A program made the translations under genes and the position numbers. The notes under the pieces were generated by a model that saw only the letters and a list, made by a program, of their open reading frames with translations, was not told where the DNA came from and searched no databases. From an uncultured Desulfovibrio sp. (GTDB taxonomy: Bacteria; Desulfobacterota; Desulfovibrionia; Desulfovibrionales; Desulfovibrionaceae), in assembly GCA_947177645.1 (NCBI GenBank), contig CAMWVJ010000012.1, positions 1 to 10,528 of the forward strand: DNA of 10,528 nucleotides, read 5' to 3'. Positions 1-10,525 of this stretch are shown one piece after another; the first letter of the stretch is position 1; each line of letters starts with the position of its first letter.

Positions 1-1025
<1,025 letters not shown>

Positions 1026-1079
1026 CTACCCTGCCTTGTGAAAGGCCCGTTGAGGGTGGTTCGACCTTTGTTTTTCTGC

Positions 1080-1109
1080 GGCCGCGCAGGGGCAGTTCCC
1101 CGCGCGGCC
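1080..1109 (-). promoter_or_regulatory. Strong GC hairpin in the rpoB-rpoC gap
   Basis: On the transcribed (minus) strand, a 12-base arm (GGCCGCGCGGGG, 1109-1098) pairs with 1092-1080. The stem is perfect except for one bulged base (A at 1088 on the plus strand), and the loop is five bases. The RNA after it on the minus strand reads GCAGAAAAAC, which is not a U tract, so this does not look like a full intrinsic terminator. It could act as a processing site, a pause site or a partial attenuator that sets the beta to beta' ratio. The structure is seen directly; the role is inferred. Confidence 0.6.
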
Positions 1110-1126
1110 CGTAACTTGCGGAAGAG

Positions 1127-5263
<4,137 letters not shown>

Positions 5264-5391
5264 GGGTACCTCAAGATGGTCTGGCAGTTGCGTTTGCAAC
5301 GAAAAAAAGGGCCCGCGCCATTGCCGCGCCAGAAAAGCGCATCGGGGAAACAAAATTTGAGCTGCTGCCTGCCGCGCACGGCAAAGACGAC

Positions 5392-5427
5392 AAAAACCCA
5401 TCCCCTGCCTTTGCGCAGGGCCTGGGT
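5392..5427 (-). terminator. Intrinsic terminator or attenuator in the rpoB leader
   Basis: Read on the minus strand, ACCCA (5427-5423) pairs with TGGGT (5400-5396) and CCCTGC (5420-5415) pairs with GCAGGG (5408-5403). A 2x2 internal loop separates the two helices, and the apical loop is GCAAAG. The stem runs straight into a T tract (TTTTTG), the classic layout of a Rho-independent terminator pointing toward rpoB. It sits about 130 bases before the rpoB start. No gene ends just before it, so it more likely attenuates the rpoBC transcript than ends another one. E. coli is known to have an attenuator between rplL and rpoB. The structure is clear; the regulatory role is inferred. Confidence 0.65.
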
Positions 5428-5515
5428 CATTGCGCCGTGTTTTTAAAAATTGTTTCGTTTACAGCAGGTTACAGAAAACAGCAATTAACCCTCCCTCTTA
5501 ATTCGTGAACGCAAT

Positions 5516-5544
5516 CAAATATCCACATTTCTTTCGTTTGGCAA
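5516..5544 (-). promoter_or_regulatory. Possible promoter for rpoBC (weak match)
   Basis: On the minus strand, TTGCCA (5544-5539) resembles a -35 box. A 17-base spacer leads to TATTTG (5521-5516), a poor -10 box; GATATT with a 15-base spacer is an alternative. An A/T tract (plus-strand 5557-5568) lies 12 to 24 bases upstream of the -35 box, about where an UP element would be. Transcription from here would make a leader of roughly 250 bases containing the terminator-like hairpin. This is a motif match only. Confidence 0.25.
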
Positions 5545-5654
5545 GTGTCGAGGGCGAAAAATTTTTTTCGCGGCAAAGGCCCGGCGGGGGCGCGTTTGCG
5601 GGCAATGGGCCATGGCGGAGCCGATTTTTTGCAGAGGATGGCTCCCGACACCAC

Positions 5655-5682
5655 GACTCCCGGCACGGGCCTGCCGGGAGTC
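5655..5682 (-). terminator. Perfect 11-bp inverted repeat downstream of the GGDEF gene
   Basis: GACTCCCGGCA and TGCCGGGAGTC form a perfect 11-bp stem around a six-base loop, about 40 bases after the stop codon of the GGDEF gene. No U tract follows on either strand, so it may end transcription poorly, or may protect the 3' end of the mRNA or help Rho-dependent ending. The position argues for a 3'-end role for that gene. Confidence 0.45.
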
Positions 5683-5721
5683 ACCATCATGCAAAAATCA
5701 GCGGCGCTGAAGCGGCCCGGC

Positions 5722-7191
5722 CTACGGCTCCCAGACTTTGGCCTGGGCCTTGCCGTTGCGCTTGGCCGCATACATGGCCTGGTCGGCCTCATGGATAAGC
5801 TGCTCCAGCGGGTATTCCGGGCCGCAGGCCGGCCGGATGCCGATGGACAGGCTCACGTCCGAGAGCTTGTCGAGCGAGCTGAACCAGGTGGAGAGATTGG
5901 CCTGCACCTTGGCCGCCAGGGCCGCGAGCTCGTCGTCCTCAATATCCCGCGCGATGCAGACGAGGAATTCGTCGCCCCCGAGGCGCGCGAGAAAATCGTT
6001 GGGGAAGGTCTCGCGCATGACCGAGGCGATCTTGCGCAGGGCCATATCGCCGGTCTCGTGGCCCCAGCGGTCGTTGACGGCCTTGAAGTTGTCGAGGGCG
6101 AGGTAGAGGAGGTGGAAGACGCCCTTGTCCATCTTCTGGAAATATTCGGTGAGCGCGTGGCGGTTGGCGAGGCCGGTGAGGTGGTCCTCGCTGGCGTTGC
6201 GCCGGATGGTGATCTCAAGGTTCTTTTCCGCCGTGATGTCGCTGAACACGGCAAGGCCCCCGAACACGTTGCCGAAGATGTCCCTGAGCTCGGTCTCGCG
6301 CACGCTCACGAACTTCTGCTCACCGTCGTCCATGAAGCCGAGGCTCCCGGCCTCGTGGGTGAAGAACCAGCTCTTCCAGTCCCAGTAGTTGACGCCGATG
6401 ATGTCGCTCTTGCGCTCGTGGAAGAAGTCGGCGAACTTCTGGTTCATGTGGGTGATGATGCCCTTCTCGTTGTGCATGATGATGGGGAAGGGCATGGCCT
6501 CGATGAAGATCTCGATCTCCATGCTCAGGTTGAGGATATTGGTGATGTCGTGCGCCACGCCCACCGTGCCGATGATCTTGCCGTGCCGGTCGTGGATGGG
6601 CGTCTTGTAGGTGAGCAGGTGGCGCTTCTGGTCGCCTATTTTGAGGGTCTCGTTGAAGGTGCAGGTCTTGTTGGCCTTGATGACCTCGGCCTCGCTGTTG
6701 ACGCAGGTCTCGTCATGGTCGGCGCTTCCGGGGTCCACGTTCCAGATGAAGTAGTGGTCGCGCCCCTCGATCATCTTGCGCGTCTTGCCCGCGGCCTTGC
6801 AGAAGGCCTGATTGACCTTCATGTGCAGCCCGTCGAGGGACTTGAACCAGATCATGTCCGGCATGGAGTCGATGAGCGTCTCCAGCCAGGATTTTTCGAT
6901 CTGCGCGGTGTTGAGCTCCGACACCCATTCCACGAGCTTGTCGAGGCGCGCCTGCCAGAGCGGGGGGATGACCGGCAAGAGCCAGATGTCATGATAGGCC
7001 GCGATCTCGGCCTTATCCATGTGCTTCACGGCATCCTGGTTGCGGCAGGCGATGACGTGGCCCTTGCACTCCGCCGGGGCCTTGCCCGGGGTAAGCAGGA
7101 TCTCGGCCACGGCCGGGTCGTCCGTCCATTCGGCGTTTTTGGGCAGTTTCGGCTGGAAATCGAGGTCAGGGTCTATGTAGATCTTGATCAT
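5722..7191 (-). CDS. PAS-PAS-GGDEF signalling protein (putative diguanylate cyclase)
   Basis: A cytoplasmic signalling protein of 489 aa with no membrane segment. The start at 7191 (MIKIYIDPDL) has GGGAG seven bases upstream; an in-frame ATG 37 codons earlier yields an Arg-rich, unlikely extension. Residues 1-100 form a domain I do not recognise. A PAS domain follows at about 102-217 (DSMPDMIWFK to GVAHDIT), then a second PAS at about 225-322 (ending VFSDITAEKN), then GGDEF at about 330-489 (DHLTGLANR at 336, RLGGDEF ending at 409, AKRNGKA near the end). GGDEF domains join two GTP into cyclic di-GMP. Asn373, Asp382 and GGDEF are intact, but the first metal Asp of the usual DxD is Ala365, and the inhibitory-site RxxD reads FPND (396-399). 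Catalytic activity is therefore uncertain. It appears to be transcribed alone from its own promoter. Confidence 0.93.
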   Translation of the reverse strand: MIKIYIDPDLDFQPKLPKNAEWTDDPAVAEILLTPGKAPAECKGHVIACRNQDAVKHMDKAEIAAYHDIWLLPVIPPLWQARLDKLVEWVSELNTAQIEKSWLETLIDSMPDMIWFKSLDGLHMKVNQAFCKAAGKTRKMIEGRDHYFIWNVDPGSADHDETCVNSEAEVIKANKTCTFNETLKIGDQKRHLLTYKTPIHDRHGKIIGTVGVAHDITNILNLSMEIEIFIEAMPFPIIMHNEKGIITHMNQKFADFFHERKSDIIGVNYWDWKSWFFTHEAGSLGFMDDGEQKFVSVRETELRDIFGNVFGGLAVFSDITAEKNLEITIRRNASEDHLTGLANRHALTEYFQKMDKGVFHLLYLALDNFKAVNDRWGHETGDMALRKIASVMRETFPNDFLARLGGDEFLVCIARDIEDDELAALAAKVQANLSTWFSSLDKLSDVSLSIGIRPACGPEYPLEQLIHEADQAMYAAKRNGKAQAKVWEP

Positions 7192-7221
7192 GCAGGCGCT
7201 CCCATTTCCGCTTTTGCGCCT

Positions 7222-7249
7222 ATAGTACTCAAACAGCCAGCTTTGTAAA
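7222..7249 (-). promoter_or_regulatory. Likely sigma-70 promoter of the GGDEF gene
   Basis: On the minus strand, TTTACA (7249-7244, five of six -35 positions) and TACTAT (7227-7222, four of six -10 positions) are 16 bases apart, about 30 bases before the start codon. The transcript would have a short leader carrying the GGGAG ribosome-binding site. Motif match only. Confidence 0.45.
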
Positions 7250-7314
7250 TGCCGGCGCTGGCCACGATTTCCGGCACGGGCCCGGGCGGGTGGCAGGCGC
7301 ACGCGCGGCGCGCC

Positions 7315-7343
7315 TTGACACTTTTTTAGCAGCTATTAAAAAT
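7315..7343 (+). promoter_or_regulatory. Likely sigma-70 promoter of the radical SAM/flavoprotein operon
   Basis: A perfect TTGACA (-35, 7315-7320) is followed after 17 bases by AAAAAT (7338-7343, four of six -10 positions) in an A/T-rich patch. The start codon of the radical SAM gene is 73 bases beyond. It points away from the GGDEF promoter, so 7192-7416 is a divergent promoter region. TATTAA at 7334 also looks like a -10 box but is too close to the -35. Confidence 0.45.
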
Positions 7344-7360
7344 ATGAGCCTGAAGCGCGT

Positions 7361-7374
7361 CCGGCGCGCGCCGG
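7361..7374. repeat. 14-bp perfect palindrome CCGGCGCGCGCCGG
   Basis: The sequence equals its own reverse complement and lies about 18 bases after the proposed -10 box and 42 bases before the radical SAM start codon. The position fits an operator or an RNA structure in the leader. In GC-rich DNA such a palindrome can also arise by chance, so the role is open. Confidence 0.4.
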
Positions 7375-7416
7375 TGCATCTTCCCGGCACAACTCCAACC
7401 GGTCATCGGGGGGACG

Positions 7417-8310
7417 ATGAGAGCATTCACCGAACCGGCCATGCGGCCGCCGCAGGAGGTCCGTTCGCTGCTTCTGCGGGCGACCCAGGGCTGCACCTAT
7501 AATGACTGCCATTTCTGCTATGTTTCGCGGGGCTACCCCTTCATGGCGGTGACGCCTGAGGAGCTGGAGCGCGAGGTCCTGGCGCACAAGCCCTTTTTTC
7601 CTGAAAATACGGCCATCTACATGACAGGCTCCAATCCGCTGGCGCTGCCCGTGCGCACGCTGAGGGAATATCTCGAGGTGCTGCGCAGGTATTTTCCGCG
7701 CTTCTCGCGGGTGAGCCTCCAGGGCCGCATCGACGACATCACGGCCAAGAGCGACGCGGAGCTTGCGGAACTGTGCGGTCTGGGCTTGAAGCATATCTAT
7801 ATCGGCACGGAAAACGGCCATGACGATGTGCTCCGGCTCATGAACAAGGGCCATGACTCTGCCGAGACGGTGGAGCAACTGTTACGCCTGGATGCCGCCG
7901 GCATGACCTATACCAACTTCTACATTCTCGGCATGGGCGGCAAGGGCATGGGCAAGGCCAGCGGCGAGGCCACGGCGCGCATGTTCAACAAGGTGCATCC
8001 GCGGCGCATCACCACCACGGGCATGACCCTCTTCGCGGGAACCCCGGTGGCGGAGATGGCGAGGCGCGGCGAGTTCACCGAGGCCTCGGAGCGCGAGAAG
8101 ATCGAGGAATTGCGCACCTTCCTGCAAAATCTCGAGATCGACACCATTTATGACGGCGTCCATTACCTGAACCCGCTCAATTACCGCTTCGCCAACCGTG
8201 ACGCCGCGGCCAAGGCCGAAGTGCTGGCCGACATCGACGAAACGCTGGCCTCCTGCTCCGACGAGGAGCTGGAGCGCATGGTGGACCGCCCGCGCATGCG
8301 GTCGCTCTAG
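7417..8310 (+). CDS. Radical SAM protein (CX4CX2C type)
   Basis: A 297-aa radical SAM enzyme, expected to bind a [4Fe-4S] cluster and S-adenosylmethionine and start radical chemistry on an unknown substrate. The cluster Cys are at 26, 31 and 34 (GCTYNDCHFC), spaced CX4CX2C rather than the common CX3CX2C. The surrounding pattern (RPPQEVRSLLLRATQGC) recalls a family of short radical SAM proteins with RPPSEA...GCSHNKCTFC, annotated loosely as Fe-S oxidoreductases. The later segment IYIGTENGHDDVLRLMNKG fits the core barrel. No extra C-terminal cluster domain is visible. The start at 7417 has GGGGGGA just upstream; a second ATG (codon 9) has no such site. It is followed nine bases later by a flavoprotein gene, so the two are probably one operon. 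One TTA codon (7882-7884) stands out in a gene otherwise lacking TTA, CTA and TCA. Superfamily certain, substrate unknown. Confidence 0.9.
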   Translation: MRAFTEPAMRPPQEVRSLLLRATQGCTYNDCHFCYVSRGYPFMAVTPEELEREVLAHKPFFPENTAIYMTGSNPLALPVRTLREYLEVLRRYFPRFSRVSLQGRIDDITAKSDAELAELCGLGLKHIYIGTENGHDDVLRLMNKGHDSAETVEQLLRLDAAGMTYTNFYILGMGGKGMGKASGEATARMFNKVHPRRITTTGMTLFAGTPVAEMARRGEFTEASEREKIEELRTFLQNLEIDTIYDGVHYLNPLNYRFANRDAAAKAEVLADIDETLASCSDEELERMVDRPRMRSL

Positions 8311-8319
8311 GGGAGGGGA

Positions 8320-9048
8320 ATGATGGCTGAAGAGAAACAGGCACCCGCCCGGGGCGGCAGAAAGTTCTCCCGGCGCAAGCTGTTCACTGTGGCCGGCGCG
8401 GCCACCGCGCTCGCCGTGGGCGGCGGCGCGCTCTACCGGCATTTTTCGTCCACTTCGCCGATTCATGTGGAGTCGTTCACCACAGAGGGCACGGGCGAAA
8501 AGAAGAACATCCTCGTGGTCACGGGCAGCTCCCGCGAGGGCGGCAACAGCCTGCTTTTGGCGGACGCCTTCATGAAGGGCGCGCGGGAGGCCGGGCACAC
8601 GGTGGACGCGTTCCACTCCGGCCTTACGCCCGTGGGCGCCTGCCGGCATTGCGACGGCTGCTGGAGCACGGGCGAGCCGTGCGGGGTGGAGGACAGCTTC
8701 GCGGAGTTCTGGCCGAAGCTCGAACAGGCTGACATGCTGGTCTTTTGTAGCCCGCTCTACTGGTACAATTTCAGCGGCCACATCAAGGCCGCCATGGACA
8801 GGATGTATCCGTATTCGCGCAAGCAGCGTCTCCGTGACATGAAAGTGCGGGAGGCCATGCTGCTCATGTGCGGCGAAAGCCTCTTCCCGCGCTCTTTCGC
8901 CGGGCCGGCCGAGGCCTACCGCCAGATGCTGGGCCTCAAGCGCTGGCAGGACCGCGGGCGGCTTTTTGTGACCGGCGTGCATGAATTCGGCGCCATGCAG
9001 GGCCACAAGGCGCTGGCCGTGGCCGAGCAGATGGGCCGCCACGCCTGA
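8320..9048 (+). CDS. Tat-signal flavodoxin-fold iron-sulfur flavoprotein (NADPH-dependent FMN reductase-like)
   Basis: A 242-aa protein of the NADPH-dependent FMN reductase / iron-sulfur flavoprotein group. Residues 14-38 look like a twin-arginine signal: SRRKLF at 17-22, then a hydrophobic Ala/Gly-rich stretch; no lipobox Cys and no clear AxA cleavage site, so it may stay anchored. The flavin phosphate loop is at about 68-80 (TGSSREGGNS). Cys108, 111, 114 and 121 make CX2CX2CX6C, matching the compact [4Fe-4S] motif of archaeal Isf proteins (CX2CX2CX4-7C). SPLYWYNFSGHIKAAMDR at 144-161 is the second typical flavin-site segment. Export folded by Tat would suit a protein with two cofactors; it probably acts as an electron carrier or reductase outside the cytoplasm. 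A GGGAGGGGA ribosome-binding site fits the second ATG (8323) slightly better than the first. The partner in the operon is the radical SAM enzyme. Confidence 0.85.
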   Translation: MMAEEKQAPARGGRKFSRRKLFTVAGAATALAVGGGALYRHFSSTSPIHVESFTTEGTGEKKNILVVTGSSREGGNSLLLADAFMKGAREAGHTVDAFHSGLTPVGACRHCDGCWSTGEPCGVEDSFAEFWPKLEQADMLVFCSPLYWYNFSGHIKAAMDRMYPYSRKQRLRDMKVREAMLLMCGESLFPRSFAGPAEAYRQMLGLKRWQDRGRLFVTGVHEFGAMQGHKALAVAEQMGRHA

Positions 9049-9056
9049 GGGGCGAC

Positions 9057-9458
9057 TCAGTCTCCCGTCAGGAGCCTTTGCGCGAGCACCGTGCGCGTCC
9101 TCGGGCCGTCGCCTTCATAGAGATAGATGCTCTGCCAGCGGCCGAGGCAGAGCGCCCCGCCCGCGAGGGGCACGAGGAGCGAGGCCCCGAGCAGGCTTGC
9201 GCGGATGTGGGCGTCCGTGTTGCCCTCGGCGTGGCTCCAGCCGTGGGTGTGCGGGGCGATCTCGTTGAAGAAGCGGATGAGGTCGCGCTTCACGTCAGGG
9301 TCGGCCCCCTCGTTGATGGTGAGCCCGCAGGTGGTGTGCGTGCAAAACAGCATGAGGGCGCCGTCCGTCCAGCCCTGCCGGCGCACGAGTTCCGCCACGG
9401 CCCCGGTGATGTCGAGCATTTCCTCGCGGCGCGTGGTGCGCACTTCCAGTTGTTGCAT
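9057..9458 (-). CDS. yjbQ: YjbQ/UPF0047 family protein
   Basis: A 133-aa protein of the YjbQ (UPF0047) family, close to the usual length of about 130-140 aa. Members are often labelled secondary thiamine-phosphate synthase because some complement thiE mutants weakly, but the true role is not settled. The family pattern is complete: THTTCGLTINEGADPDV at 40-56, HGWSHAEGNTDAHIRASLLG at 72-91 with conserved His76, Asn80 and His84, and GRWQSIYLYEGDGPRTR at 106-122. GGAG and AAGGG lie just before the ATG. It is 14 bases downstream of the acyltransferase gene and is likely cotranscribed with it. It converges on the flavoprotein gene, with only eight bases between the two stop codons. Confidence 0.92.
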   Translation of the reverse strand: MQQLEVRTTRREEMLDITGAVAELVRRQGWTDGALMLFCTHTTCGLTINEGADPDVKRDLIRFFNEIAPHTHGWSHAEGNTDAHIRASLLGASLLVPLAGGALCLGRWQSIYLYEGDGPRTRTVLAQRLLTGD

Positions 9459-9472
9459 GCCCTTCTCCGCGT

Positions 9473-10525
9473 TCAGGGTTTTTTGACCATGAGCCAGGTC
9501 TGGATCTCGTGGTTTTCTTCCGTCCAGTGGCGCTTGTATTCCATGCGCGGGCCCGTGACCGGCCCCATGTCATAGCGGGCCGCGCCCTCTTCGCACAGCC
9601 ATTTCAGCGTCTCGAGCTGGAGCAGGTTGCCGAGCGAGAGCTTCTGCTCCTCGGCGGCATAGCTGAACTGCTGCCCGCGGTAGGTGGCCCCGCATATCCC
9701 GACCCCGCACAGGCCGCCGAAAATGAAGCCGATGTCCTGGCCGTCGCGTTGCGCCATGATGGCGCGCAGCTTGCCCTCCTGGGCCAGTCGCTGCACGAGC
9801 AGCGCATAAAATTCGCGCGCCGGCGCCTCGCCCATGCCGCATTGCGAAAGGCCTTTCCAACTGCGCGCCTCCACGGCCTGCATGCGCGCATACAGGGCTT
9901 TTGCCTCTTCGGGCGTGGCCGGGTGCGCGCGCGTAAAGCTGACGCCCGCGGCTTCTGCCTTGCGCGCGGCCTTTTTGAGCTTGGCGCGGTGATTGGCGGA
10001 ACGCCGCGAGAGATAGCCGTCCAGGCCGCCGGCGAGCGAGGCGGCGCACTGCACGGAACTGCCGTGGCGAAAAAAGGCGTAGGCCTCGCCGAAGCGGTGC
10101 AGGAGCATGGCCGCCAGCGGCCCCCGCGGCCGGATGCCGCTTATGATGAGATGGGGCACGGCATGCGGGTAGGCCGCGTCAAAAGCGCTGAGGGACGCGG
10201 CGAGCGCATCCCCGGCGCCCGGCCCGAGCAGCGGGCAGCCGAAGAGCCAGCCGTTTTCCGGCGGCGCCAGGAAGACGCGCTGCCCCTCGACCAGGACTTC
10301 CGTGAACACGGCAAGGCCCCCGGGCTCGGTGTGGAAGAAGAGCTTTTTGCCCGGGGTGACGGTCTCGCGGAAGGTGAGCTGCCACGCCGGGGCGCAGCAG
10401 AAGGGGTCGGCCTGGCCGGTGGTGGCGGCAAGCTGCTCCCACAGGGGCAGCACGCCCGCCAGGGCCTGCGCCTCGGCCGTCCGGCCCCCTCCTGAGGGGC
10501 CGTCCGTCAGCGGAAGAAAGGGCAT
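9473..10525 (-). CDS. GNAT-superfamily acyltransferase, CelD/BcsL (Acetyltransf_6) type
   Basis: A 350-aa cytoplasmic protein of the FemAB-like acyltransferase group with duplicated GNAT folds. The C-terminal half carries the recognisable domain: YLSRRSANHRAKLKKAARKA at 171-190, then IGFIFGG at 265-271, and ARYDMGPVTG at 316-325 followed by EYKRHWTE. Related proteins transfer acyl or aminoacyl groups in polysaccharide, cell-envelope or lipid-linked pathways; the substrate cannot be told here. The N-terminal half (residues 30-160) fits the weaker first GNAT fold. The ATG at 10525-10523 is only three bases from the window edge and the upstream codon is not a stop, so the true start and its ribosome-binding site may lie outside. 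The short gap to yjbQ suggests one transcription unit. Confidence 0.82.
   Translation of the reverse strand: MPFLPLTDGPSGGGRTAEAQALAGVLPLWEQLAATTGQADPFCCAPAWQLTFRETVTPGKKLFFHTEPGGLAVFTEVLVEGQRVFLAPPENGWLFGCPLLGPGAGDALAASLSAFDAAYPHAVPHLIISGIRPRGPLAAMLLHRFGEAYAFFRHGSSVQCAASLAGGLDGYLSRRSANHRAKLKKAARKAEAAGVSFTRAHPATPEEAKALYARMQAVEARSWKGLSQCGMGEAPAREFYALLVQRLAQEGKLRAIMAQRDGQDIGFIFGGLCGVGICGATYRGQQFSYAAEEQKLSLGNLLQLETLKWLCEEGAARYDMGPVTGPRMEYKRHWTEENHEIQTWLMVKKP

Larger units (their letters stand above)
5264..5721. other. 458-base gene-free leader and spacer upstream of rpoB
   Basis: No convincing gene lies here in any frame. The stretch from about 5431 to 5570 is much richer in A and T than the genes around it, as expected of a promoter region. 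From the rpoB side outward it contains the rpoB ribosome-binding site, a small stem (GTTGC/GCAAC, 5287-5300), the terminator-like hairpin at 5392-5427, two TTACAG copies ten bases apart (5459-5464 and 5469-5474), a possible promoter at 5516-5544, an A5T7 tract at 5557-5568, and the hairpin after the GGDEF gene. In most bacteria this position is occupied by rplL. Confidence 0.7.

Noticed and set aside
5305..5320. GGGCCC followed by seven T on the minus strand as a second terminator before rpoB
   Set aside because: The only stem is a 6-base palindrome that cannot form a hairpin with a proper loop, and the nearby GGCGCGG copies are direct, not inverted, repeats.
5264..5401. 46-residue upstream extension of rpoB from an ATG at 5401
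   Set aside because: It does not match known RpoB N-termini and starts inside the terminator hairpin. The ATG at 5263 has a good ribosome-binding site.
6243..6262. An exact 20-base match to 10303-10322
   Set aside because: Both copies encode GGLAVF followed by Ser or Thr in the same frame in unrelated proteins. Shared residues plus strong codon bias explain it better than a repeat.
5545..7248. A 567-codon open frame opposite the GGDEF gene, and similar long frames opposite the radical SAM/flavoprotein pair (7882-9042) and the acyltransferase (9509-10495)
   Set aside because: All are codon-aligned mirror frames of well-supported genes, with no recognisable domain and biased composition.
7192..7302. 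37-residue upstream extension of the GGDEF protein
   Set aside because: It is Arg-rich, overlaps the likely promoter, and the ATG at 7191 has a well-placed GGGAG.
9045..9060. CTGAG/CTCAG stem spanning the two convergent stop codons
   Set aside because: Only 5 bp with no U tract. It arises largely because both genes end in TGA in the same local context, so it is too weak to call a bidirectional terminator.
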